Source of the DNA: Anopheles merus
Lineage: Eukaryota; Arthropoda; Insecta; Diptera; Culicidae
DNA length: 64,000 bases
NCBI RefSeq assembly: GCF_017562075.2
Contig: NC_054083.1
Span: 2,410,501 to 2,474,500 of the forward strand
Reading direction: 5' to 3'
Below, piece after piece: positions 44,701-53,052 of this stretch. Made by a program: the position numbers and the translations under genes. Each line of letters opens with the position of its first letter. Within the stretch, counting starts at the first letter, position 1. The notes under the pieces were generated by a model. It had not been told where the DNA came from. It ran no database searches and saw only the letters and a program-made list of their open reading frames with translations.

Positions 44701-47700
44701 AAACCACGTGATCCTCGTAGACGGATTTTACAGCAACGTCGCGAGGAAGATTTTTGTCTGGTTAAATCCGATGGAACAAAACTAAGCATAGCCAAACAAG
44801 TGAAAAATGTTGGAAAAAATATTACGGAGCAAGAAGAAAACATGGTTAAATTAACAGACCGATATGGTGCTGTCGATGACATACCAAAAGATATTGACGA
44901 AAAGCAGACTCCTGTAGCTGATGTAATAGAAAAAAAAGCTCCTTTGCGAAGAATCAGTGCCCGGAGGGCTTCTTTATGTGTACGGTCAACTATGAGTTTG
45001 ATAAGTTCTCAAGAAAAGTATAGTATAGTCGCCCCTCCGGCGGAAGTAACACCTAAGGAAGACGAGCATCTGCATGATATCGGAAATGAAGTAAAACGTA
45101 TTTATAAACGTCGAGCTTCAATTTATCAGATACCAAATGAATTCCAAGAACATGGATTGGGTAACTCGGAGGAACTGAACCCTCGAAAATCGACATTGCA
45201 CAGGGAGGAAAATACTTTGAAGAAAAAAGATATTTCATCGAATAAATCCACCAACCGCCGCTCTAAAACTCCAGTACCAACAGATTGGAAGCGTCGCAAT
45301 CAGCTCCCGTTAAATGGCACCTCGGAACCTCTAATTGAATCCTTACTACAGTTCACACCCAGTATTGAATCCAGCACTCCAAAACGAAGAACAACGAAAA
45401 ATAGTCAGATCGCAGAAACTGTTTCAAAACTTTTTAACATTCAGGAGGAAATTATGTTAATAGACAGTTCCAGGCGGAAACCTAGAAAAGTAAATCCTTC
45501 AACAGTACCCTCCAACAATACATCAGAAATATCTTCAAACCAGGAATCATGCAAAAAGACAATAGATAGGACAAATTTTAACGCATTCGAAAATCAAAAG
45601 AGCGAAACAATGTCTTTGTATGATACTTCAGCAGTACCATCAACTCAGAAGCCAACAAAATTATCTTCATTTTCCAATGATAAGAACGGATCACCAAAAG
45701 CTATAAAAAAGATAGTGGAAAATACAATCATCAACACGACAAACTCATCAAACGGTTCAACTGATTACTCTGACGATGATAACATGTCTCTTGCTTGCTT
45801 TGCGGCTCGTAGTAATGCTGTTCAACATCAATCGACAGATTTGTTTGCTAAACCTCCAAAAAGTATACAGCTGTGTATTACAGGACGTGCTACGTCAGTG
45901 TTTGCCGATGATGAAAGTACAACGAATACTGAAGCCTTTGATGAAGACATGATGAGTGTTTCTACTGAAATTCCCACAGTAACCAACAAATCAAGATTGG
46001 GCAATCGTGGTGTAAGAAGCAAACGGCGAAAGTCGCAAAAACATTCAACTAGCAAGATTAAACGCCAACAAGTAAAGTCACAAATGCAAAATAGCAAACC
46101 AATACAATCTTTCAATTGTGAACTTTGCCGAAAAGTATTCAAAAAACAAGACGCGTATAATAAACACCGCATGACGTTGTCACACATCGCAAAGCTATCA
46201 GAACAAGAATATCTAGTGGCTCAACAAAATCAGGGACCAGATCATTCTTTGCACCTGGTCAATGATATTTTGCTGCAAGACACAAAAACAAACCAAGGAA
46301 ACCTTATTAATACAGGATCAATTGAATTAAATGAAAAACTGTTGGGAATTCCTGCGGTGCCGACGGCTGTCCCCACAACTTTATCAACAATGCCTTCATT
46401 AGCAAAAACATTGATGGAGAAAAAAAAAGATCACACTGAAAAACCTGTAAAAGAACTCAGTCAAGAAGAAAAATTGTTCTACGAATGTTGTTCAATGCTA
46501 AAGGAGTCTAATTCTAATGAAAATGATAAGTTAAAAAGTGTAACCACCATGACCTTGAAATCAAATGAAGCGAATCTTTCGGATATGTCAAGCATAATTC
46601 ACATAAATGGAGTGAATAATACATCAACTCCTGTTCTTTCTACTAATTTAGCATCATCCATGGAGCAGAATCCGATGCGATCATCGACCGTTAAATGTAG
46701 TGTGATGGACGAAATTGAAACTACTCACAATGACGTCACTCTTACTCAAGAAGAACCAATTAATCAAAAGAAACAAAGAGAGTTAGATGGGAACGTACAT
46801 TTTATGACACATACGTATGCTATACCCAACCAGTTAGGAAATGATTCAGCACAAATCTCGATGCATACCTCGATGGTTAGTGGTACTAGTGGTAGTATAG
46901 CTAGTGGTAGTAATAACAATGGCTGTAATGCAAAAATTAAAACTAAAGGAGCACTGAAAGGATATGACAATTTCAAAGTATCAATACCAATGTCGGGCTT
47001 AACCGTGATGTCAGCTAACGCAACAAACAACTGTATCAGTATTGGCAAAGAGTCACGCTTGGATACTCTTGCCGATGTTGCGTTGTGTGGTGACATCCCC
47101 AAAGAATTTGGCATTGTAGAACAAAGCGAAGAAATCATCTCTACTTCAGTTAAAGATAATGGAAACGCATGCCCTGCAGCGCGTCTTAGGTTTCCCCTGG
47201 TTGAAACGGTTTCAATGACAAACGATCAAGCACATGCATCATCTCCAAGATTATTAGAAACGATTAAAACCGAACGCAATATTGAAATGAAAATTAACAA
47301 AATCACAGAAAGGCGTACCGGCATTAGTATGCCAAAATCTGTAAAATTAAATAAGACTGGCTTTTTAAAGAACCGAGAATACACTTCAAAATTGCCAAAA
47401 AAACCTTCCTCCAGATGGGTTACAGGGCCATATCGAAGAAGAATGCATAAAAATAATCCTCCTCTCAGCACAGTTGCCGATGATGGAGAAGATGTGTATG
47501 CTTTTCAAGACTCTCCATGTGACGGCGTTTTACCTTCGTCCTACTCATCTAAGAAAATTATTACATCCATACAGAATCAAAATTTGATGAAAAAGGAAGA
47601 GGGCTCCAAGCAAAACTTAAAGCACAATTCATCTACTATTCAAGCCCCTACGTTAGAAGATCACGAAGATAGTCAGATGTCAAGTTTGAGTTTTTCTGAT

Positions 47701-50022
47701 CGTGATGATTTTGTCTATGGTACAAATACGATGAGTGAAGAAGAAGAAGAAAAAGAAGAAGAAAAAGAAGAAGAAGAAGAAGAAGAAGAAGACGATAAAA
47801 ACAGTAGCATCAGCAGTAGTGAACAAACCATGCCAAAAAAATTAACAACTGCTGATGTTCAGAAAAAAAGTCTTATTATGGGTCGTATCTTTAAGAAGGG
47901 TGGAGCAAAAGATAAGCTTATAAATGATTCAGGGGTGAGAAAAAAATCAATCAGCGTTCCAGAAAATATTATCGAGCCGACAAAGGATGCAGGAACAGCA
48001 GCAAACAGTTCAAAATCGTCATCAACAGTCAAGTCCCCAGCAAAAGACTTTGATAAGCTATTCGACACATTAAAAAATGCTGCTGATCCATCATGTGAAG
48101 GTAACAGTAATGAATCCGCTAGCGAATATGATAATCTGCACAAAGGTTCGTTTTGTGCGGAATTATTTGAAACTTCTGATAATAATATCGAGGTCAAAGT
48201 ATCCAAACAAGATATTAATACACGGCAGCAGTATCGCGTGGTGCAACAAAAGCACGAATCGAAAAAAAACGGAGAGGATAGATTACGTCGCCAAAGAGCA
48301 GCTCATCAAAAAAATCTAACGGAAACGTGGGATTCTGAGGAGTTTGAAGACTTTCAAACTGACGACATTATTAAATTAATCAACATAACTGAAGATAATG
48401 AAGTAAATGACCATATATCGTCTAAAATAAAGGGTCCTGTTTCTAGGTTAGCCGAAGAAGCCATCGTTACTCAGTCATCACTTATAAGGGACTTATGTCA
48501 AAATGAAAGGCAGCTGCGAAATACAGAAAAAATCTCCGAAAAGCATAGTGGTTTGAAACAGGGAATGCAATCCCTCAATGAAAAAAAAACTTCCAAATTA
48601 GACACTGCGGTTACGGATGACACTATTCGGAAGGTTATGGAAAGTGTCATATTAGAAACAATGGGTAAAAGTTGTAATATAACCAAACGAAAGCCCGTTG
48701 TAGCCATTGGGACGACTCACAGTATAGAGTTGAATAATAAACCACTTCATCTTACATGTAATAATGATAATAGTGTCCATAACTGTCAAACGCCAAATGT
48801 GTCTACAGAAGATGTTTCATTAGCCTTAGAATTAACATCTCTAGAAGAGCATACATTAGAATCCAGCGTAGTAATATCTTCAAAAACGATAACAAGCAAG
48901 TTCAAGCAAAAACTAAATTCATCATTGCATCATAATCCAAGAGAATCTGTACCGCCAATTTCATCTGGTGAGAAAGATAAAGATCACAATGCAATAGAGC
49001 TAAACCACCTGATAAACGAATCGTATTATACAGCTGATGCTCTCCATGATTCAAGCATCAAATCACACACTGTAAATAATAATAATAACAATAATAACAC
49101 CAATAACAATAATGGTAGCAAATGTAATAAACTACCATCAAAAACAGTGAAAGTAAATAAGAGTAAGAGAAAACCAAAAACTACACAAAAAGAGAGCATC
49201 TGTAAAATTTCTTCGATGTCAGCTCGAAAACAACGCAAAGCCGCTCCAAAAAAAATGAAAAACATTGCTTACGACCCAGATAGTGACTATGAGCAGAGCA
49301 TCAAGAGTAAGAAGGTAAAAAGTAAATTATTGGAAAATGATATTGAAGCTAACTTGAAGATAGAACAGCTTCAAACAACGTTGATGAATTCTAATGATAA
49401 TGGCATTTTGTTAACGACGTCTCGCCGTAAGCGAAATGCTGGAGATATGTTGTACTATTGGTCATCTAGCAGCGACGAAGAGTTACATGTAGAAGGAAAA
49501 AATCTTGTTGGTGGAGCGAAAGAATATGACGACATTAAAAAAAAAATTGGTCGTCGACGCCATTGTAAATCTGTCACCATTAATTCTTCATTAGGGAACA
49601 AACGTGGTCGTAAAAAGAAACAATGTGAAAGCTCAAAATCAATATCGAATGTAGGTAATGCCAGTGATGGTGCTATTAGCCCCCAAAATGATAAAACTGT
49701 ATTGAAAAAAATGCAAGTAAGCTCATCAAGCAAAGAAATGCGTTCTTTGGCCACTGTTGAAAGATCAAAGTCATTAACAGTAATGTCAGCAAGCAAGACA
49801 GGCTGCAAAAAGCAGCTACTTACAAAAATTGAAAATGACAACTCATTGTTAGTACAGAAAATTCCTATGCAAACAGTAGAAGAAACATCTACTACCAGCA
49901 ACGAGCAATTGCAGCAACATGGCTGGATAATGGGCGATTCACATAAAAAGCTCGTAACGATGTTGGCACATGCTAAAGGAAAACATGATAGTCGAAAATT
50001 CACGAACAATCGTAAAAAGTAA
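35725..50022 (+). CDS. Giant zinc-finger nuclear protein, about 4,729 residues
   Basis: Start ATG 35725 (MIRFLNDEHGQSDVTAEHSN) lies 7 nt after the acceptor TTTTTTTTCAG, so the AT-encoded upstream frame is excluded. Removing the 108-nt intron 39398-39505 leaves 14,190 nt. Zinc fingers: CLYCDRSFSNHKLMIKH near residue 180, CNFC...H near 226, CERCTMRFPNDAARDAH near 260, CYGCGAKFNSIKQVEEH near 903, a C2HC type CSKCQKECQNQIVLYAH near 1064, and CELCRKVFKKQDAYNKH near 3430. PLNLSK near 1790 fits the CtBP-binding PxDLS class. R-R-x-S motifs recur near 2150, 2365, 2894, 3042 and 3090. An acidic Glu run lies near 3970 and an Asn run near 4415. Most of the chain is Ser/Asn/Thr/Lys-rich and probably disordered. 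It is likely a nuclear, DNA- or chromatin-associated factor, but I cannot name its family. Confidence 0.88.
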   Translation: MIRFLNDEHGQSDVTAEHSNLQEIIKVQSLCSLRENASTSNSERSASPAKSTALKVPDIQSERRTSHRLLSSNRSDIVDATTSPRLINRRDMRGFESSEKRMSALEDSSNTSIICRLPLNRLESIIGSLKNMKKRSDHIATTLIDIDSIPEEPDQINSFAVDLDNVKDVPSTNNIAYKVLCLYCDRSFSNHKLMIKHTDRIHRIAKERRSSARVLSTLANGSDVSTCCNFCHKSKALNLISDDLQTLFKHLISAHSDRYYACERCTMRFPNDAARDAHMDAFHPSSTTRRPKSKAALKAFSHTQNNTSQHSEHLVTNAINIKMLKTGVYSEINDQVEFNSVRHSVSSSLSNSNIKSELAAQNICLRSSLRNSTAPPPQKVTDSNKSKTKAFKKSERLLRRNSEPMLLSRLGITQHRLPRQSRRLMAAASSSANVTLLPSATSSTSTTQSIHSTTVPACAKFAAKKKSLGTANEEGQSFQNCYNKIIKLKTIRSSLTANSVVCDPSLTETTESNKTLAKGSDVAALANIAVLNTGSSSDVSVGIFTRGTNSSVFASNNDWGNNTASTGSNSCNGNNLLQVNNSGVFDEDFYDNVTRNVKNNLCCHLDGKLEALTPNAPCPTSPVAVIPTVRSTVVKSPVSSDSKIHEATNLPAISAMFPTLLTVEQYGPEPTQTTTNSSIISLSSASSVKTKKPVTKNSWKWKWDFVKKYTYVNENGRIVKKIKQPTIGLRDLSKLDMWTQLTMRTKHELFQHQRSIDSRKQLQLSKTKFGISDEGHSITVADVGAILRNEKRAMVEQLDCLLDARSLPQIDLEQNEQRIIKIEPRVQDKTTEETCFVDDQLPNDTVSREESSSLVSWTDKKNSSEESKSLDFLQNLQLMQLNRNDLQTRVVLSGEWARPRCYICYGCGAKFNSIKQVEEHRIFRHPHVHSTFYEIVGRELIEKRLYKHFFVPFMALAMHHLYFVRLSNSELFLNSSMFGSNSQHKGEFRINNPAEIKNEDSSSNEATSFSTSTIASSSSYRYSTNSSVVTLMDNCSNVTNTLTKFDDLANHDVENEGIGIRSVTCSKCQKECQNQIVLYAHILHCSNDYVWLQAKKRMKYRRAKRRRGGNRSAGNCASSLLTVPRIAQHHQNAVGKEESAVVTPLPSLVDEKGSLSVGAVSRTIIISSKDSCSSSSCSVNGSSYKNTNTSTSSISSGGSVIDNEISTSNGSQKYNKSPKRKENDSKYLKHIVFCHHCTLGKDFQNFTCYCKKLIYFSILAGDIVKRLLANLPAKRISRQINLQTTKQIIKRSMTPAKKFCSEAMVVTPKVKGQGELEKNDAVVKHPSAVCGEHVAVQSTALKNVAVTNGNSIDGTKKITSSISLSKREKDSTKLRSKKSVAVLPSMNNTMHVSTKQTQQSMRKKHNTMFQPTLGVANHKRSLNDFSNRGENSVKLKGKKMKKVNRVGLINKNRMMLWKHSQRQIIRITTSNGHHRILRSTGKRLLPVSRSICNRKYSLRLGRANNEINKNSILNENSLKNKDEALDENGFVILDDPGKEAKVCKNRTEKNNMETMSKKASLEKNRSSNQNNDTDKKVDQSIKINERVPTVVTIESENSLNNPCNPLQVTPTQPIKNQHLKDPPSTPIKNNAIITFSQIIIPETLSSVATVLEPSKPFTTQLGNQPMACKSKKKKLNDCIAMLTGKLSERLGVDFFNNENDVINSVETPQNKLNDSLSVLNLVQPIKSNTSTIASDEFSNKPKGAESCKTKTQYSSIYSSLPVAANDLSNNSSMLSNSNSPAIISLHSKNHHNHVKSNDVGSLSHVLPAAMSLGQSVLNLGEEHISDEPLNLSKYGLVERVNEAQTKDYSNILNMTVPQSQHESLISSNSTSTTLQTNHLKQVIVSCSQNINRSIEITTNMYPQNVNKLKVVPPTILDTVNTIPSNVGGGNIPSLKLPPGLIIERVEYKQARPIITKEAPSVTIVARQRPVPVQPMMSESSATDLTMEALTSVTQGSNFNSTSSNLTHFTKPLPNCSSFVQYKSDSNHLKVTGKYTDANVIPRRSELTKDHLVPTSNTSDSISGGGLCGENHISVTITESNTPHHKRISDIENLQQTVDLTPDHNQVVSSGCLPSRKALINLTTKSTNPPCKSPSIALSPLHTTSMSGIGRMVGSVEKITQPVTTLIIPQVPMPSLSQAAHPTKRARRKSVFVPLPVPSVEPNRDGMTKHLIHSHPSAITAASSAISNNAKLLSSMSLSFVTPGLLPVTTTQMLEPFNVQRLASIKLPAHLQPPVIPPLKIPDTAASSTALLEKIFQPTHSEVLSTGLALKKDSQCVNTKQLSIQPSPMHTKDYNKTVEENSNFISFPMPTNSNINGLSKQIEQVSKTNTALCMRTEETRPSNMAIKSNASSGMSKSGGRIMKRRASVADLQRKALMEQIWNQSILDKMMHEKDTRIVSEKENEQEGVKIQNAPIDTVIEKSNNLNILDEQMNHTIGEITIIPQINLNNPSNSASGSNPKKKENQTIKEACSLETDILSKTNVIAPVKHCKTIANKSIEIYHQLQSSTVITPTMVQEERKEITKMPQNTHIDYNQQTNHIEQEKQNSSIQSGCTLQHSKPNVDKEQHALLTNEIEPAVLTPSIKVPSNIRSIDGVKETQEESSVDAFVSQVKASPTKIIRKRRKNELASILSDQLLESFKEVDKSRLDDLKLLHDLTCETPDVKFSLEQIPQLAKRKSNPRMPDLLIHDSSKTITSSSTAQKKVCSSKRLTKDKELTRSELSVKEANNKSMNEISINITTSSSKVIGTQTKEGNPEFIAKKYDSLKYSSTDIKCLANFSSKANEKNTTNERCAQFNIENNTLAEQLTGSKTTRSKTQYSCNSTKTVAACLQNKKTEKINIQGFKTTTLKYHKPTDSAIGKARAGDNNSLCKDDLDTSTTNLIANDPKRIMSRRKSIFVDCDLSQYVEKEERKNKTKSSNSSIKDDIMLTSRPGTRSQGQLGLDLVQSFVETTMKPRDPRRRILQQRREEDFCLVKSDGTKLSIAKQVKNVGKNITEQEENMVKLTDRYGAVDDIPKDIDEKQTPVADVIEKKAPLRRISARRASLCVRSTMSLISSQEKYSIVAPPAEVTPKEDEHLHDIGNEVKRIYKRRASIYQIPNEFQEHGLGNSEELNPRKSTLHREENTLKKKDISSNKSTNRRSKTPVPTDWKRRNQLPLNGTSEPLIESLLQFTPSIESSTPKRRTTKNSQIAETVSKLFNIQEEIMLIDSSRRKPRKVNPSTVPSNNTSEISSNQESCKKTIDRTNFNAFENQKSETMSLYDTSAVPSTQKPTKLSSFSNDKNGSPKAIKKIVENTIINTTNSSNGSTDYSDDDNMSLACFAARSNAVQHQSTDLFAKPPKSIQLCITGRATSVFADDESTTNTEAFDEDMMSVSTEIPTVTNKSRLGNRGVRSKRRKSQKHSTSKIKRQQVKSQMQNSKPIQSFNCELCRKVFKKQDAYNKHRMTLSHIAKLSEQEYLVAQQNQGPDHSLHLVNDILLQDTKTNQGNLINTGSIELNEKLLGIPAVPTAVPTTLSTMPSLAKTLMEKKKDHTEKPVKELSQEEKLFYECCSMLKESNSNENDKLKSVTTMTLKSNEANLSDMSSIIHINGVNNTSTPVLSTNLASSMEQNPMRSSTVKCSVMDEIETTHNDVTLTQEEPINQKKQRELDGNVHFMTHTYAIPNQLGNDSAQISMHTSMVSGTSGSIASGSNNNGCNAKIKTKGALKGYDNFKVSIPMSGLTVMSANATNNCISIGKESRLDTLADVALCGDIPKEFGIVEQSEEIISTSVKDNGNACPAARLRFPLVETVSMTNDQAHASSPRLLETIKTERNIEMKINKITERRTGISMPKSVKLNKTGFLKNREYTSKLPKKPSSRWVTGPYRRRMHKNNPPLSTVADDGEDVYAFQDSPCDGVLPSSYSSKKIITSIQNQNLMKKEEGSKQNLKHNSSTIQAPTLEDHEDSQMSSLSFSDRDDFVYGTNTMSEEEEEKEEEKEEEEEEEEDDKNSSISSSEQTMPKKLTTADVQKKSLIMGRIFKKGGAKDKLINDSGVRKKSISVPENIIEPTKDAGTAANSSKSSSTVKSPAKDFDKLFDTLKNAADPSCEGNSNESASEYDNLHKGSFCAELFETSDNNIEVKVSKQDINTRQQYRVVQQKHESKKNGEDRLRRQRAAHQKNLTETWDSEEFEDFQTDDIIKLINITEDNEVNDHISSKIKGPVSRLAEEAIVTQSSLIRDLCQNERQLRNTEKISEKHSGLKQGMQSLNEKKTSKLDTAVTDDTIRKVMESVILETMGKSCNITKRKPVVAIGTTHSIELNNKPLHLTCNNDNSVHNCQTPNVSTEDVSLALELTSLEEHTLESSVVISSKTITSKFKQKLNSSLHHNPRESVPPISSGEKDKDHNAIELNHLINESYYTADALHDSSIKSHTVNNNNNNNNTNNNNGSKCNKLPSKTVKVNKSKRKPKTTQKESICKISSMSARKQRKAAPKKMKNIAYDPDSDYEQSIKSKKVKSKLLENDIEANLKIEQLQTTLMNSNDNGILLTTSRRKRNAGDMLYYWSSSSDEELHVEGKNLVGGAKEYDDIKKKIGRRRHCKSVTINSSLGNKRGRKKKQCESSKSISNVGNASDGAISPQNDKTVLKKMQVSSSSKEMRSLATVERSKSLTVMSASKTGCKKQLLTKIENDNSLLVQKIPMQTVEETSTTSNEQLQQHGWIMGDSHKKLVTMLAHAKGKHDSRKFTNNRKK
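39398..39505 (+). other. Short stop-free intron in the giant zinc-finger gene
   Basis: Donor GATA|GTAAGTATTT and acceptor TTCAATTCTTGCAG with a T-rich tract. The intron is 108 nt, a multiple of three, with no stop in frame. Spliced reading gives KRKENDS-DIVKRLLANLP. Retention would insert 36 residues, including KHIVFCHHCTLGKDF and FTCYCKK, which differ in composition from both flanks (hydrophobic and Cys-rich). Confidence 0.8.
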
Positions 50023-52000
50023 AAGAAAAAAATGATAGCAAACCCTAATTAGACAAGTATAGTATAGTAAGTATGTCCTCATATGTTCAGTTACGTATTA
50101 TACACTGCAATTTGCCTCACGGTAGAGTAGACATAATGTGTGACAGTAACAATGTTTTGATGTTTAGCGTCAATGACTGTCTAAATCAAAATTGGAAGGA
50201 TGCATTAATTATCAGAAGTTATTGTAAAGCCGAGCATATTTTACAGTAGCATGTAACAATATACGTGGAAGAACGATTTTTAATAGTTTCTTCTCCTCAC
50301 CAATATCGGGTTACTCACGGATTACACAACCGAGACGTAATATATGACTAAGATTTCGAATGTTAGTAAATGGTATCATGAAAAAGCAAAATGTATTATG
50401 TATACTAAAATGAACTATTATTTTTACTTCGAATAAAGCAACACATAAGCAACACATTGTATATTCTTAGGTATTAAGTCCTAGTTAATCGACCACAAGT
50501 CGCACATAATAGTTTAACACACATTACCGCGATAACAAAATTTATGTTTGCTAGTTTTGAAAAATTCACAACAAAGTTGAAAAATGGTAGATACGAAAGA
50601 AATATAAATTACTGCATATCAGAATCAATATTCTGACAAAGCATGGGTGTAAAATTGAGAAGTACACACAAAAGATTTATAAATCATTTTATTTTCTATA
50701 AATTAAACAATACTGCAATATTTCCATCATTTCCGTTAAGGTATACACGATATGGTGAAGCATTTCAGAAATAGAAATAATAACAGAAATAAGTAATAAC
50801 ACATTATATTCCAAATGTATCGAATATGACACGTGTAACATTGTACAGTACTTTTTAAAGATAATACAATCTAAATGTAACACATAACAAAATATGGAAT
50901 AATCATAAACTTCATCATGTATATTAAATCTGTACTCATGCCCAATGTATGAGCTTTGGCAAGGGAAATCAATGTGTAAAACAGATACGTATTTATTAGT
51001 TCAAGTAAATAAAACAGGAATCTTCTAAAATTTTGTAAGACGTGGATTTGATTTTGAGCCTGGAAAAAAATCCATCAAGTTGCACTTGTTTGACGATTTA
51101 TTCATTTTACTATATTGCATTTGTTGTAGCTAATTCTTCAAGCAGGCGAATGATGTTAGGATTCATTTTTATTTGTTTGACACGTAATATGGATTGCAAT
51201 TAATACCAAAAAATGTCTTTCACACACAGTATATACGTTTGATGCACAAACGATTTTATTTGGTTATACCATGTTGAATGTGCATCGGATATGAGGCATT
51301 TGGTTTGATTCTTCTAGTTTGTGATCACAGTAGTGTGAAGATTTAATGTTGCACCGAAACTAATAAACAAACACAAACATTTTATGTAAAGATAACATCG
51401 TATAAAATATTTCATTAATGTAGCACTTGCAAAAAATCACTATGTATAGTTGAGCATAAGTATACTTGTAGAAAAATGTATGTAATTTAATTAATAATAT
51501 ATGCAATTAAGAATGATCTCAATGAAGGCAAGTAATATGGACTAATCAGGCGCAAGAGATACGTGACGTATCACTGTAACATTTTAAACGATTTGTGTGG
51601 CAAACTTGGGCAGCATTTGCGTATAACGAATCGTACAATGTATTAAGTCTCGTGCTTTAGGTGGAGGTACACTAAAGGGCATAAATCAATATTTTATGTA
51701 TAAAATAAAGTTATAAAATCAATAAACATTAGTAAATCGGAATCTGTAGTTTCATCTTGCTTGATAAGAGTATAAATATTTTTTTCAAAACATCAATATA
51801 TGAAATTGAAAGATTGAAACATACAAAGGCTAGATGAATTGTGAATCTGTGTCTGATTAAAATTAAATTGTCTTTGTAGAACAAAAACGAACAGCAAAGT
51901 AATTGAAAAATGCAAGAATCCTCTCAGAACTATGTTTTACGACTGCCATGTATGTTAAGTTCACATGGCGGTATGCTAAAAGTACACATGAAGAAGATTA
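50023..52000 (+). other. Probable long 3' UTR of the giant zinc-finger gene
   Basis: AT-rich and without a credible frame. Candidate poly(A) signals: AATAAA at 50432-50437, one at about 51008, and a cluster AATAAA at 51704-51709 and 51721-51726. Which site is used cannot be told from sequence alone. Confidence 0.5.
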
Positions 52001-52299
52001 GAATTGTGCTGGTTAAGGGCAGTCTTCACGACTAAACAAAAGTTACAGTTAGTACTTACGATTATCCTTCTATTGTTTAATGTACACAATCATACATAAA
52101 TAAGTGACATCCTCAACATATAATCGCATGGATATTATTCTTATCCCAATTGAATAGTAAACGATGCCTTTATGCTAAGTATTATGTTATGTGTTAATCT
52201 TCAATAGTTGTTAATTTCTCGGTACAATCTTGTTTGATGACATTACTCGAGAATATATTAGAAAATATCTCTGCAATAGTTCTTCTGTTTGACTAAACG

Positions 52300-52400
52300 A
52301 CCCGCACCAGCAAAGTCCAGACCGCGGGCCAAATATGGCCCGACGCAACATTAGATCCAGCCCGCGAAGAGATTTGTCCATTGGTTTAATTCATAGCTTC
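52300..52400. repeat. GCGGGCC-type hAT-related scrap
   Basis: CCGCGGGCCAAATATGGCCC and CCAGCCCGCGAAGAG resemble the GCGGCCCGCGA blocks of the hAT-type MITE at 1023-1305. Too short to delimit. Confidence 0.35.
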
Positions 52401-52717
52401 TAGTGCAAATTTTAGCTATTTTTTCCTGCAAACGCAATACCCTAAATTTGCCCCACAGCATGTTCTGCCGGATTCACTGCTGTAGAACCTAGACGTTGGT
52501 ATCTGTCGGAAGTAGCCTCATAACCCAAATAACCAAGATACCGAAAACGTCACCAATTTCTTGTACTAAAAATTATGTTCCATCAAACAAAGCCAAAACA
52601 CAATCAGTTTGGTGGGTTTGCAGCCACATTAGCGGCCACTTCAATATTGTTGAAGTCAGTTTTTTATGCACGGGTAATTTTTTCGCTCTTCGCGAATGGA
52701 CACTATCATTTCGCTGG

Positions 52718-52998
52718 TGTTGCAGTCCGCCGAGACTGCAGCCTCTTCGCACACTCGATGCTTTCCGGGAACTGACAGCATTCGATGTATAGCGAATATA
52801 GTCGTCTCTTTCTCTCTCTCTCGTGCATGATCCATTACGATCGGGGATCCTGCGATGTAACGAACACTCGGGATCTTATCTGCACCAGCAATAGACGTGG
52901 CTAGCGCGCGCGGCACCGTATTCCTTTTACTTTTATCATTTGATCGTTTTTATATATATGTTTGTTAAAATAAAGTACAAGTCAACAACAACATAAAA
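52718..52998 (+). repeat. gypsy 5' LTR
   Basis: A 281-bp LTR with CT-rich CTCTTTCTCTCTCTCTCG in the U3/R part and AATAAA at about 52970. The ORF on its minus strand is repeated exactly in the 3' LTR and is not a gene. Confidence 0.95.
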
Positions 52999-53052
52999 GT
53001 GGCGACGAGTTTAAGTGGAAACGGTCAACGACAAGTAGGGAAACGCCGCAGA

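Noticed and set aside
49026..50009. Long antisense frames in the giant zinc-finger gene (for example 152-184 codons)
   Set aside because: Their composition mirrors the Ser/Asn/Lys-rich sense frame and no motif or splice structure supports them.
52656..52916. Minus-strand frame repeated at 58082-58294
   Set aside because: It is antisense to the gypsy LTR and repeats because both LTRs are identical.
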